From NCBI GenBank assembly GCA_964576925.1, contig CAZNWJ010000008.1:1-64000 (forward strand): a stretch of DNA of 64,000 nucleotides, read 5' to 3'. Positions 21,529-30,714 of this stretch are shown here, piece by piece (positions within the stretch are counted from its first letter, which is position 1; the number at the start of each line of letters is the position of its first letter). Under the pieces are notes generated by a model, which worked only from the letters and a program-made list of their open reading frames with translations, did no database searches and was not told the DNA's origin. The DNA is from JADJGC01 sp964576925. Lineage in GTDB: Bacteria; Zixibacteria; MSB-5A5; CAIYYT01. Made by a program: the position numbers and the translations under genes.

Positions 21529-23085
21529 ATGCGGAGATTTGCAGCGAGTGGGTTGCTAATATTCCTTTTGGCGGTGGGGTCTGCAGTTGCGCAAGATTTT
21601 CACTTATATGGATTTAGCATGTACGACCAGGAGCACCTCGGTGCCGGCGCGCGCGCTCGCGGAATGGGCGGCGCCTTTGTTGGCCTCGCCGATGACGCTT
21701 CTGCGCTAACTTGGAATCCGGCCGGCCTGATTCAAGTCACCAGGACTCAAGCCTCGGTCGCCGGTTCGGTCTATCGACTCGAAACTGAAAACTCCTTCAA
21801 CTACACAGGTTCTTCAGCCGGTAACCTGACCACCAAGCTGACCAAGGATCTTCTCAACCTCGAGTTCGGATCGTTCGTCGCGCCGATTCGGATCAAAGGC
21901 CACCTCTTCGTCGGTTCGGGGACCTATCAACGGATTCAAGATAACAGCGATGACCGCATGGGTGAGCGCGATGCCACATTCTACTACTTGCAGCCGGTCA
22001 CGAACTACGAGTTGGAAGAGTTGACTTCCGCTGCTTTCACAAGTACCCAAAACAGCCACGTTGATAAATTCTCCTTGGGCTTTGGCACGGGTATCTATGG
22101 GCGTCTTTCCGGCGGCATCGTTGCCAATGTGTTTAGTGGCTCCGGCAGGTCTGAATACCTGCGCGCAGTTCTCGATTCAACTGAGTTGTTCTTCTCCGGA
22201 CAAGTGCTCGACTCCGTCGAGTTCTACGATAGAATTCGGATGGAAGATCTAACCGATCTCTCCGGCTTCGGCTTCGGTGCCGGCGTTCTCTATCAGGCGG
22301 AAAAAGTCCAGTTCGGCGTCAACATTCAGCTGCCCTTTGAGATGGCCACTGACCACGACTTGAAACGTGCAGATACTGTCGCGTTTCGTTCCCTTGATGC
22401 TCCGGGGCAGGGAACTCCCGTCGCGATCAAACCAACTCTCTTTCGTGCAAAAACCAAAGTCGAACAACCCCTCACCGTTGGCTTTGGTGTTGCCGCTAAA
22501 CCGACTTCGCAGTTTACGCTCTCTGCCGATATCGAAATCCGGAGCTCGAGCAGCGTGAAGTATTTCGTTCGCTCCGAGCAGGCGCCAAACAACTCGGCGG
22601 ATTCCGTAAATCTCTTTACTCTCCCCGGCTCGATTTACTACGTCGATTCAACTGAAACATCCTACTACGATGCCAAGGGCGAGTACATCGAAATCTTCAA
22701 CGAGTTCGAGCTTGATCTTGAGTCGAGCTATCAGCTTCGTCTCGGCGGCGAATTCCTGGTTCCGAGCAGAGTCGGTACCTTCCCGCTGCGCGCTGGGTTC
22801 CGTTACACGAAGCTGCCGTATCGCAATGTCACTGATCTCCAGAGAGATGGTGACGACCAGCCGCTCGAGGGATTTGTCCTGGGTGACAACGTCACTCGAA
22901 CCAGCTTCTCCTTTGGCACGGGAATTCACTGGTCGCAGATCCATCTCGACTTCGCCGCGGAAGTTAATACCGAGGAGCAGATTGAGAAAGGCGTCGAGAT
23001 TCTCGGCCAAAGCACTCTTGAGTACGAAAACACCCGGACCAAGACGTCACCGCGCTTCTTTGTGAATTTTACCGGCTACTTCTAA
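21529..23085 (+). CDS. Outer-membrane beta-barrel protein (FadL/PorV-like)
   Basis: 518 residues with a signal peptide (about 1-21). The mature start, GAGARARGMGGAFVGLADDASALTWNPAG when read in pieces (about 38-66), is the N-terminal signature shared by PorV-like and OmpP1/FadL-like barrels, and alternating hydrophobic strands continue to a C-terminal aromatic (VNFTGYF). It probably forms a 14-strand-class barrel for uptake of hydrophobic compounds or for secretion. It has its own strong promoter and terminator and is monocistronic, suggesting high expression. Confidence 0.85.
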   Translation: MRRFAASGLLIFLLAVGSAVAQDFHLYGFSMYDQEHLGAGARARGMGGAFVGLADDASALTWNPAGLIQVTRTQASVAGSVYRLETENSFNYTGSSAGNLTTKLTKDLLNLEFGSFVAPIRIKGHLFVGSGTYQRIQDNSDDRMGERDATFYYLQPVTNYELEELTSAAFTSTQNSHVDKFSLGFGTGIYGRLSGGIVANVFSGSGRSEYLRAVLDSTELFFSGQVLDSVEFYDRIRMEDLTDLSGFGFGAGVLYQAEKVQFGVNIQLPFEMATDHDLKRADTVAFRSLDAPGQGTPVAIKPTLFRAKTKVEQPLTVGFGVAAKPTSQFTLSADIEIRSSSSVKYFVRSEQAPNNSADSVNLFTLPGSIYYVDSTETSYYDAKGEYIEIFNEFELDLESSYQLRLGGEFLVPSRVGTFPLRAGFRYTKLPYRNVTDLQRDGDDQPLEGFVLGDNVTRTSFSFGTGIHWSQIHLDFAAEVNTEEQIEKGVEILGQSTLEYENTRTKTSPRFFVNFTGYF

Positions 23086-23110
23086 TCAGCAACGACTCAA
23101 CGAAATACTC

Positions 23111-23145
23111 GCGGGCGGGATTCAATATCCCGCCCGCTGCTTTTT
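23111..23145 (+). terminator. Strong rho-independent terminator
   Basis: A perfect 11-bp stem (GCGGGCGGGAT at 23111-23121 with ATCCCGCCCGC at 23127-23137), loop TCAAT, followed by TGCTTTTT. It ends the outer-membrane protein transcript. Confidence 0.93.
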
Positions 23146-23247
23146 CCGCCTAAATTTCTGTTGATAAATCCGAAGAATTTCATAACTTATGAGTCTTGTT
23201 AGAACTGTCGATAAATTCGTAGTGATTAATCAGGAGCCATGGATTAG

Positions 23248-23946
23248 ATGACGACCAAGAAGAGAATCTCCAAGCACGAAATGAAGGAAGACCAGTTCGT
23301 CACGGGGATGTTCAAACTGGAAGAGTGGGCCGAGGGCAATCTCAAGAATATCGTGATCGGCGTCGTCGCCGTGCTCGTCATCGCCATCGCTATCTGGGTC
23401 TATGTCGCGCAGTCCGGGAGCGCCGAAGAAAAGGCCGCCGAATTGCTCGGACGCGCCGAAGTGGAAATGCGCACCAACCAGACCCAGTTGGCCGTCACCG
23501 ATTTTGAGGAAGTCATCAACAAGTATGGCTCCACCCCGGCCGCCGCTCAGGCCGCCTTCAAGCTGGCTAACCTGCTGTATCAAAGCGGCGACTACGCCCG
23601 GGCCGAGCAGGCCTTCAAAACCTATGTCGATAAGTACGCCGTCGACAACTATTTCCGGCACTCTGCCCGCCGCGGCGTTGCGGCCTCGCTCGCCGGCCAG
23701 GCTCGCTATCAGGAAGCTGCTGCGAGCTTCCTCGAAGTCGCGAAGGCTGACACCTTGGCATCCACCTACGACGAAGACCTCTTCGACGCCGTCGAGAACG
23801 CCGTCAAGGCCGGTGATGCTACCGCGGCTAAGGAGGCCTTCAACCTGCTCGGCAAGCGGAGCACCACGTCCGAACGCTATCGCAGTGCCCGGATCATCCT
23901 GATCGAGAAGGGCATCTTGACCTACGACCAGGGCGACTTTAAGTAA
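23248..23946 (+). CDS. Membrane-anchored TPR protein (YfgM-like)
   Basis: 232 residues: a charged N-terminus, one membrane helix (about 36-55, VIGVVAVLVIAIAIWVYVAQ), then three to four TPR units in the periplasm (from about 65). The layout matches YfgM/tetratricopeptide proteins that associate with SecYEG and periplasmic chaperones in Proteobacteria; role by analogy only. CAGGAG precedes the ATG by about 15 bases. It is 18 bp upstream of the GH57 gene and probably co-transcribed. Confidence 0.82.
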   Translation: MTTKKRISKHEMKEDQFVTGMFKLEEWAEGNLKNIVIGVVAVLVIAIAIWVYVAQSGSAEEKAAELLGRAEVEMRTNQTQLAVTDFEEVINKYGSTPAAAQAAFKLANLLYQSGDYARAEQAFKTYVDKYAVDNYFRHSARRGVAASLAGQARYQEAAASFLEVAKADTLASTYDEDLFDAVENAVKAGDATAAKEAFNLLGKRSTTSERYRSARIILIEKGILTYDQGDFK

Positions 23947-23964
23947 GAAAGCTGCGTATCGCCG

Positions 23965-26115
23965 ATGAAGCTGGTATTCATCTGGCACATGCATCAACCC
24001 TTCTACAAGGATCCAAAGTCGGGCGAAATCCTCATGCCGTGGGTCCGTCTGCACGGCGCCAAAGACTACCTCGACATGCTCCTCATCTTGGACGAGTTTC
24101 CGCGTCTCCGACAGACGTTCAATCTTGTCCCGTCGCTGCTGGATCAGATCGTCGATTACGTCGAAAACGGCGCCCAAGACCGCCATCTGAAACTGTCGCG
24201 CCGAAACGCCGGGGAACTGCACGACGACGAAAAGTTTGAGATCCTCGAGACCTTCTTCTCAGCCCATCAGGCCACGATGATCAAACCCTACCCGCGCTAT
24301 CTCGAACTGCAGCAGCGGGCGCGCGAGGCCACACAACGCCGGCGTCTCGGCGCCATCAGCGAACAGGATTTTCGCGACCTCCAGTTCTGGTCAAATGCCG
24401 TCTGGCTCGACCCGATGTTTCGCTCCGATCCTCGCGTCAAACCGCTCTATGTCCGCGGTCGCAATTTCACAGAAGAAGAAAAACTCGCATTGCTTGACTA
24501 CCAGATCGAACTGCTGGGACGGATCATTCCCGAGCACCAGAAACGCGCGGCTTCCGGTCAGATCGAAGTCTCATTCACACCCTACTATCACCCGATCTTG
24601 CCGCTGCTGGTCGACCATGAAATCGCACGCACAGCACTGCCGAGTATCGAATTGCCTAAACGACGCTTCGCTCACCCGGAAGACGCTGACGAGCAGGTGC
24701 GTCGGTCGATTGAGCTCTACCACAGCCTCTTCGGCGATTCCGCGCCTGGAATGTGGCCTTCTGAGGGCTCGGTCTCCGAGTCGATCCTCCCCATCCTGCA
24801 CAAGCACGGCGTGCGCTGGATCGCCACCGATGAAGAAATCTACCAGGCTTCCATTCGCCTCGCCGCCGAACGCGGTATCAAGCTTGATGTCGCCGGCAAC
24901 GGCTTCCACCGCGCCTTCAGCGTGGGCGATGGTAAGCCGCCGCTTGGTATCCTCTTCCGCGATCACAAATTGTCCGACAAGATCGGCTTTGTCTATTCCG
25001 GCTGGAATGCCGAGAAAGCCGCCGACGATTTCATCGCCAATCTTCGCCAACTTGACAAGCTCTACGCAGCAAACGGGGAAGAAGCCGTTGTTTCGATCAT
25101 CCTCGATGGCGAAAATGCCTGGGAATACTATCCCAACGACGGACACGACTTCCTGCGTGCCCTTTACAGCCGCCTTGAACGTGATCAGTCGATCGAGACC
25201 GTGACTCCGCGACAGCTTCTCGACGGCTGCACGACCGTCCATCACCTGCCGCACCTTTTTCCCGGCTCGTGGATCAATCACAATTTCCGAGTTTGGATCG
25301 GGCATAACGAAGATAACGCCGCCTGGGACCTGCTTACCCAGACCCGCGACATGCTCGTCGAGCGTCAGAACTCTGCCGATCCGCCTGACACATCCACCCT
25401 CGAGTTCTGTTGGAAAGAGATCTATATCGCCGAAGGCTCGGATTGGTGCTGGTGGTACGGCGACGAACACCAGACCGACCACTTCCAGCTTTTCGATGCG
25501 CTTTTCCGCCGGCATCTGCAGAACATCTGGGAATCTCTGGGAATCGAGCCGCCGCTCGCTCTCCTGCGACCGATTCGACGCATTCCGCGTTTGCCCGGAG
25601 TCCAGGAACCAACCGACTACCTGCATCCCGCAATCGATGGCCGCCAGACCAGCTTCTTTGAATGGTTCGGCGCTGGAAGAATCGAGTGCAGCAAGCTCGG
25701 CGGTGCCATGCACCGTGTCGACAATCGGATTGCGCACATTCTCTTCGGCTACGACGACAAGTATCTCTATTTCCGCATCGATTTCGATAAGGAAGCTGCG
25801 ATCGAACCGGCGGCAACCATGATCCGCCTCGAAATCGCTTGTGCCATCAAGGCGACGATCGACATCACGCAGGCTGATGCGCAAGTCCGAATCGACGGTG
25901 GCGCCCCGTATGCCGGAATCGCTCCCAAGTCACGCTGGCAACAAATCGTCGAAGTCGCCGTTCCGCGCGACATGCTGAAATTCACCGAAGACCGTCATCT
26001 CTACTTCGCCGTCGCCTGCGCCGAAAACGAAAAAATTGTTGAAAGATGGCCGGAGGCCAATTATATAGCGATGGAACTGCCCGACCCCGGGCAATCGCAT
26101 TTCTGGCAAGTTTAG
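23965..26115 (+). CDS. Glycoside hydrolase family 57 (alpha-amylase/alpha-glucan type)
   Basis: 716 residues, cytosolic (no signal). GH57 enzymes are retaining alpha-glucan hydrolases or transferases. The five family regions can be followed: HMHQP at the N-terminus (about 9-13), the nucleophile Glu267 in GMWPSEGSVSE, and the acid/base Asp381 in ILDGENAWEYYP. A C-terminal beta-rich domain begins near 530. It probably acts on intracellular glycogen or maltodextrin; whether it hydrolyses, debranches or transfers cannot be read here. The small membrane protein follows after 15 bp. Confidence 0.92.
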   Translation: MKLVFIWHMHQPFYKDPKSGEILMPWVRLHGAKDYLDMLLILDEFPRLRQTFNLVPSLLDQIVDYVENGAQDRHLKLSRRNAGELHDDEKFEILETFFSAHQATMIKPYPRYLELQQRAREATQRRRLGAISEQDFRDLQFWSNAVWLDPMFRSDPRVKPLYVRGRNFTEEEKLALLDYQIELLGRIIPEHQKRAASGQIEVSFTPYYHPILPLLVDHEIARTALPSIELPKRRFAHPEDADEQVRRSIELYHSLFGDSAPGMWPSEGSVSESILPILHKHGVRWIATDEEIYQASIRLAAERGIKLDVAGNGFHRAFSVGDGKPPLGILFRDHKLSDKIGFVYSGWNAEKAADDFIANLRQLDKLYAANGEEAVVSIILDGENAWEYYPNDGHDFLRALYSRLERDQSIETVTPRQLLDGCTTVHHLPHLFPGSWINHNFRVWIGHNEDNAAWDLLTQTRDMLVERQNSADPPDTSTLEFCWKEIYIAEGSDWCWWYGDEHQTDHFQLFDALFRRHLQNIWESLGIEPPLALLRPIRRIPRLPGVQEPTDYLHPAIDGRQTSFFEWFGAGRIECSKLGGAMHRVDNRIAHILFGYDDKYLYFRIDFDKEAAIEPAATMIRLEIACAIKATIDITQADAQVRIDGGAPYAGIAPKSRWQQIVEVAVPRDMLKFTEDRHLYFAVACAENEKIVERWPEANYIAMELPDPGQSHFWQV

Positions 26116-26130
26116 GCGGAAGGCGGCCTC

Positions 26131-26529
26131 ATGGATGACAGAGAGTTCGAGAATACCGGCGACGACGCAACGTATTCTGGCGAATCCGGCCCGGAAGCCG
26201 AGGCGAGACATTACTCCAGCGAAGAAGAAATGATCGAAGAGGGCAAAGCCGCTGCAATCCTCGGCTACGTCCCGTTTCTCTGCTTCGTTCCCCTTATCAA
26301 AATGCGACATAATAAATTTGCATTCCGTCACGGCAAGCAGGGTCTGATTCTACTCTTTATTGAAATACTTGCTATCTTCTTTATGTTCGACATCATTTCC
26401 AACCTGTTTTGGGGTATTTTGCTGATTCTTTCGATCGGATCGGCAGTCTTTGGAATCCTGTATGCCCTTCAGGGAAAAGAGTTTACGATCCCGTTTGTCG
26501 GCCAACATGTAGACCGTCTCAAGATTTAG
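26131..26529 (+). CDS. Small DUF4870/Tic20-like membrane protein
   Basis: 132 residues: an acidic 38-residue N-terminal tail, then three to four hydrophobic segments (AAILGYVPFLCFVPLI, LILLFIEILAIFFMF, GILLILSIGSAVFGILYAL) with the FAFRHGKQGLIL motif between the first two, as in DUF4870/Tic20-like proteins. Function unknown. It sits at the end of the 23248 operon. Confidence 0.78.
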   Translation: MDDREFENTGDDATYSGESGPEAEARHYSSEEEMIEEGKAAAILGYVPFLCFVPLIKMRHNKFAFRHGKQGLILLFIEILAIFFMFDIISNLFWGILLILSIGSAVFGILYALQGKEFTIPFVGQHVDRLKI

Positions 26530-26530
26530 C

Positions 26531-26558
26531 TTGAAAAAGAGCGAAAATATCGTATAAT
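26531..26558 (+). promoter_or_regulatory. Sigma-70 promoter of the GNAT gene
   Basis: TTGAAA (26531-26536), a 16-bp spacer and a perfect TATAAT (26553-26558). It begins two bases after the previous stop codon. The predicted leader is about 94 nt to the ATG at 26659. Confidence 0.7.
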
Positions 26559-26658
26559 ATGTAGCTGTTAAGTCAAGGTGGGCTCTTGGACGCAACGGCG
26601 AAAGCCGTCAGATTCGTCCAAATGCCGTATTTTTGCGAGATTGTCCCGGAGGGAAAGG

Positions 26659-27102
26659 ATGTTGATCTTCAAGAAACCGTCGGAAATGGAATTCCGGCAG
26701 GTCATGCGGATGGTGGAAAAATTTGATCTCGCGCCGACCGATCTACCACCCGACTCCTTCACCATTCTCAAGAATGATGAACGGATACTTGGATTTGGAG
26801 CCATGCGGGCTAACGATGGCTATACCGAGCTTGAACTGCTCGGCGTGGCCGAAGAGTACCGCGGCAAGGGCTGGGGAAAGCTGATCGTCAAGAAACTGCT
26901 CGAGCATGGACCTGACACCGTCTGGCTCGCCACCGACATGCCGAAGTATTTTGAGAAATTCGACTTCGTATCGTCCAAGCAGATTCCTCGCGAGCTTTCC
27001 AAGAAGATCAATCCGAGCGAGGTCTTCATACCCGGCCAACCGAAACCGGCTCCGCCTCCCAAGAATCGCCTCAAAGCGATGGTCTTCATGAGGAAGAAAT
27101 AG
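26659..27102 (+). CDS. GNAT-family N-acetyltransferase
   Basis: 147 residues from ATG 26659, which has GGAGGGAAAGG just upstream; the longer frame lacks a ribosome site. The acetyl-CoA binding motif A is clear: ELELLGVAEEYRGKGWGK (about 55-72, R-G-K-G-W-G loop). The C-terminal half is shorter than usual and ends in a Pro-rich segment and a basic tail. Substrate unknown. Single gene between a good promoter and a strong terminator. Confidence 0.85.
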   Translation: MLIFKKPSEMEFRQVMRMVEKFDLAPTDLPPDSFTILKNDERILGFGAMRANDGYTELELLGVAEEYRGKGWGKLIVKKLLEHGPDTVWLATDMPKYFEKFDFVSSKQIPRELSKKINPSEVFIPGQPKPAPPPKNRLKAMVFMRKK

Positions 27103-27135
27103 CAATTGTCAGAGTTGACATAGGACGAATTGTAG

Positions 27136-27170
27136 AAGCGTCCCGGGTGACCGGGACGCTTTCTTTTTTT
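27136..27170 (+). terminator. Strong rho-independent terminator with GTGA tetraloop
   Basis: An 11-bp perfect stem (27136-27146 with 27151-27161), GNRA-type tetraloop GTGA, and the tract TTCTTTTTTT. It closes the GNAT gene before the convergent minus-strand gene. Confidence 0.95.
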
Positions 27171-27199
27171 GCCCAATCATGAATTGTGGGCACCCCCTC

Positions 27200-30067
27200 T
27201 CAGCATCCCCCGCACGGCACCGGGCCGGAGCCAAAGATGTAAGTTATCAAGTACACCGCGTCGCTGATGTTCACCGTGCCGCTGCAGTCTGAGTCACCGG
27301 CTTCCAGCGGGTCGGGTGCCGGGCCGCCGGCAAAGATGTAACTGATCAGCGCCACGGCATCCGAAATCGTCACAATTCTCGAGCCATCCGCGTCGCCGGC
27401 AACATACGTGCAACCCATCATGATGATCTTCGACTTGATCCCGGCAATATTGATCATCACGTCTGTCAGCGTCGTGTCCCCGTAAGTCGGATGAGACACC
27501 GTCAGCGAGTAAAACCCCGGCTCGATGTTGTTGATCTGGAAATTTCCGAAAGCGTCCGTCGTATCGCGCTGCGGATGATTGCTCAAAATCACTTCGGCGT
27601 CCGCGATCGGAAGGGAATCGACGTCGATTACCGTACCTGAAATCAACCCATGCGTGTGCGCCTGGTCGACAAACGTCACGGTGCCTTGCGACCAGGTGCC
27701 CGTAGTCGTGCCACCGTCGGTAATCGAGCAGTAAACCCAAAGCGGCGTATGCTCCGGCACATAGGCGGAATTGATAATGTAAAACTCCTGCGCTGCCACT
27801 GTATTCAACGAAGTCGGCAGAAGCAGTTCCTGACCGTCGAATGTCGGGGTGTCGTTGACATACACCGTCACCCAACACTCATCGTTCTCCGGGTCGCCGT
27901 AGTTCCAGGTCACGCTGTAAGTATCCACGCCATGCACCAACGTCGTATCTCCAACCGGCGGATCAACCACCGTCACTGCCGGAGCGGTGTTTGTTGAAGG
28001 ATTGATCGTCAACGAATAAGTCGGATTGAGCGCTCCCTGAAATCCCAGCACTCTCACGTAGTACCAGCCCTGAGGTCGGCCCGCCAACGACACATACTCC
28101 GAGTCCGACGTCGATGTCGAAGCACCCACCAGCGAACGCGAACCGAAGTAGAGTTCGAGATCAAGATCACCCTGAGCATCGTTGAATTTGATCTTGACGA
28201 AATCGCCGCTGCCGCCGGTTTCGTTCATGTAAAAGCGATAGTAGTCATCATTGTTCGCGCTATGAATGCTTAGTCCACTAATAGTGCGTTCCGGATTGCA
28301 CGGCCCCAAATTCGGGCTATTGTTCGTTCCCACCGGTCGCAGATCGACGACAGCAAACGAATCATTCGGTTCGTAAGCATCCGCCACCGCGAACGGTCCG
28401 TCTCCGAGCGTTACGATGATCCGCGTCGCGTTATTCGCTTCATTCTCCTCGAGAATATTGCTGTCAGGATCAACCACCGATTCCAGCCAGTAGATCCCAT
28501 CCGGTACGTCCGTGACGTCAATGTTCTGCCCCGGCAGATCCTTACTGTAGATATCCACCCAGCCGACCGACAGCCCTTGAATCGTCTCCGAACACGAGTG
28601 GAATTGACCATCCGGGTCAAAATTGGGGAGCGAGCTGTTGTAAACGCCGAGATCGAGAATGCAGAAGCTGGTCTTTTCTCCCTCCGCTACGACTGCTCCC
28701 ATGCTCGAATCCGCGAGAAATTCCCGCAAACGAAACTGTGCCCAGTTTTCAACATGAATATGATCGTGTCCCGGATGATAAATGAACTTGCCCGCCGTAC
28801 GATCAAAGAAACTGCCGTCGCTGCGGTACACGCGCTGGCGCACATCCTGCGTACCGTCCGGATTGCCCGGCAACACGCCGTAAAGATAGAGCTTTCCCGG
28901 CCCCAGGTTCGGCGTCGCATTGGATAGCTTGAGATGCCTCCGACCCGGGACAACAGTGGTTGATATCTCGTTGTCATAGAGATCATCTTCGCGAATGATG
29001 ATATCCGGCATCAGCGTGTCGACTACCGAACTGTCGTACGGCACACCCTCGATGTTGATCTCGTAATCGCCCGCTTCGGCATGGTAGCCGTCGACGATGA
29101 CGTAATACAGACCCGGCAGGAGCGCAGCCTGCGAGATCAGCGATTGATCATTCGGGCATCCCGGATTGTCGTCGTTGCAGTAGAGCTGATTGAGATTGGA
29201 GTCTAAAATCGCCAGCTTGCTGTCGTGATATTGCGGTGCGCAAGTCGTCCAAACGGTCAGCAGCATCGTGGTATCCAGCTCTACCGCATACCAATAGTCC
29301 TGCGCCGTGTCCGGCCCGCTACTTTCACATTGAATGATGATGTCATTGCAAGTCCCGGCAGTTGTGCCGGCATCCACGAAGGGCAGGGAAGCGATCACTT
29401 CGGCGTTCGATTGACTCGAACCATTCGCGCACGGAGGTGGTGCCACATTCCACTGGACGTTCAACTGATAAGGGCCTGAAGCACCGTTGTAGCCGTCAAC
29501 AACGATGTAGTAGATGCCTGCATTTAATGCCTGGTCCTCGATGCGTGACTGCAAATTGGGGCTTCCGCACGCCGGATCATCATCGTTGCAGGCCACCAGC
29601 GCGAATTGACCGTTGAAGATCGCCAGGCGCGTGTCATAACTCGGCGGGCCCGAAGCTGCGCACGTCGTCCAAACGTCAACAATGGCTGGTTCGGCTAACT
29701 CAAGTCTATACCACGCATCTTCCGCAGTATCGTTGCCGCCGCTTGTACACGAAGTGATCGACGCGTCGTTACCTTTGCCGACGGTCGTCCCAGTGTCCTG
29801 ATAGCTACTGCTGCCGATTACGGTGGCATTCGCTGATGTGCTACCACCGTCCCTTGCACTGCTGAGTTGAGAGCGAGAGTCGTTGATGAGTGAGTGGTAT
29901 TCGCTTTCGGCTGCGTGCCAGAGCGCGCCTTGGTAGGGCAATCCTTGAGTTTTGTGTTCGTCGATGATGACCTGCGCAGGTGTGCCCGCAGGCTTGGCAT
30001 CGGCTTGGAGGCTCTGGCAAGGAAACAGCCCAATGGATAACAAAAAGATCAGAATTCGCAAGCGCAT
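27200..30067 (-). CDS. Secreted multidomain protein with lysyl-oxidase-like domain and dockerin-type end
   Basis: 955 residues from ATG 30067 (AGGAG upstream; a TTG lies one codon earlier). After a signal peptide (about 1-23) come two pre-peptidase C-terminal-like domains (about 85-205 and 220-345), a lysyl-oxidase-like domain (about 350-555) with the copper motif HPGHDHIHVENWAQF (about 430) and SFCILD, a further PPC-like domain (about 575-690), an Ig/FN3-like part, a carboxypeptidase-regulatory-like domain (about 825-890), and a paired dockerin-like repeat (GDADGSRIVTISDAVALISY and DSDCSGTVNISDAVYLITY). The dockerin pair could tether it to a cohesin-bearing partner. Substrate unknown; it may oxidise surface or matrix amines. 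Isolated gene. Confidence 0.87.
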   Translation of the reverse strand: MRLRILIFLLSIGLFPCQSLQADAKPAGTPAQVIIDEHKTQGLPYQGALWHAAESEYHSLINDSRSQLSSARDGGSTSANATVIGSSSYQDTGTTVGKGNDASITSCTSGGNDTAEDAWYRLELAEPAIVDVWTTCAASGPPSYDTRLAIFNGQFALVACNDDDPACGSPNLQSRIEDQALNAGIYYIVVDGYNGASGPYQLNVQWNVAPPPCANGSSQSNAEVIASLPFVDAGTTAGTCNDIIIQCESSGPDTAQDYWYAVELDTTMLLTVWTTCAPQYHDSKLAILDSNLNQLYCNDDNPGCPNDQSLISQAALLPGLYYVIVDGYHAEAGDYEINIEGVPYDSSVVDTLMPDIIIREDDLYDNEISTTVVPGRRHLKLSNATPNLGPGKLYLYGVLPGNPDGTQDVRQRVYRSDGSFFDRTAGKFIYHPGHDHIHVENWAQFRLREFLADSSMGAVVAEGEKTSFCILDLGVYNSSLPNFDPDGQFHSCSETIQGLSVGWVDIYSKDLPGQNIDVTDVPDGIYWLESVVDPDSNILEENEANNATRIIVTLGDGPFAVADAYEPNDSFAVVDLRPVGTNNSPNLGPCNPERTISGLSIHSANNDDYYRFYMNETGGSGDFVKIKFNDAQGDLDLELYFGSRSLVGASTSTSDSEYVSLAGRPQGWYYVRVLGFQGALNPTYSLTINPSTNTAPAVTVVDPPVGDTTLVHGVDTYSVTWNYGDPENDECWVTVYVNDTPTFDGQELLLPTSLNTVAAQEFYIINSAYVPEHTPLWVYCSITDGGTTTGTWSQGTVTFVDQAHTHGLISGTVIDVDSLPIADAEVILSNHPQRDTTDAFGNFQINNIEPGFYSLTVSHPTYGDTTLTDVMINIAGIKSKIIMMGCTYVAGDADGSRIVTISDAVALISYIFAGGPAPDPLEAGDSDCSGTVNISDAVYLITYIFGSGPVPCGGC

Positions 30068-30179
30068 CAATTCTCCTGGAAAGCGGTGGCGGCAGCTTAG
30101 TCACCATTCGTTGGTGCAATCGTAGCAAATGAATCTTGTATTCTGCTGCAAGGTAACAACTTCGACCAGTTAAGTCAAT

Positions 30180-30188
30180 ATTATATCA
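30180..30188 (-). promoter_or_regulatory. Extended -10 promoter candidate for the lysyl-oxidase-like gene
   Basis: On the minus strand the sequence reads TGATATAAT, a consensus extended -10. No good -35 accompanies it. The leader to ATG 30067 would be about 105 nt. Confidence 0.4.
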
Positions 30189-30467
30189 CAGGGGCTCACC
30201 ATCACCGTACATGTGGTCGCCCCGCTACCACTGCGAATCCTAACTGGAATTTTGTTTGGTTTTCAGTTTTGGAACGACTATCTCTGTGATATCGCTGGCC
30301 AAGAACAGCGCATTGCAGGAATTCAATTCGGCGTGATCATTAAGGATAGATACTCTCCCGGATCATGCCGACATTTATGACAGTAGTTCATTCTTTGAAC
30401 ACTTAGCATTCGGGTAGTGTTGGAGAATGGGTCGAACTGTCTTCGTATAAAAGACCTCCCCGAGCTG

Positions 30468-30496
30468 TTGACCAATTCAACATGCGAGGGAATACT
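30468..30496 (+). promoter_or_regulatory. Sigma-70 promoter candidate upstream of the PorV-like gene
   Basis: TTGACC (30468-30473), 17 bp, AATACT (30491-30496): 5 of 6 and 4 of 6 matches. It would give a leader of about 210 nt before 30715. Confidence 0.45.
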
Positions 30497-30714
30497 ACTT
30501 CGCTCTTTCAAGACGGTATCAACCGGCGGCGCATGGACGAAACGCTTTTGGGCGCGCTCCGGAACATCTTGTGTGGGATAAAGTTAGAGATGATCTTCAC
30601 CGGATCTGAAGGTAGTAGTGCATGCACCTCGTCCCGTTGTTTGGTCCTTGGCACAGCCGTTGCCCTGTTGGCAACGGGTACATGGACTAACATTGCGATG
30701 ACGGGAGAGGTGTA

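Larger units (their letters stand above)
30068..30714. other. 647-bp intergenic region between divergent genes
   Basis: It holds a candidate minus-strand promoter near 30180, a plus-strand promoter at 30468-30496 and a long leader. A 60-77 codon plus-strand frame ending at 30715 (ATGs at 30482, 30533 and 30590) abuts the next gene as TAATG but has no ribosome site and no family resemblance. Its C-terminal half is hydrophobic, so a small membrane peptide cannot be excluded. Confidence 0.5.

Noticed and set aside
30280..30345. Possible sigma-54 promoter (TGGCC...TTGCA) near 30297-30318
   Set aside because: The GG and GC elements are about six bases too far apart for -24/-12 geometry.
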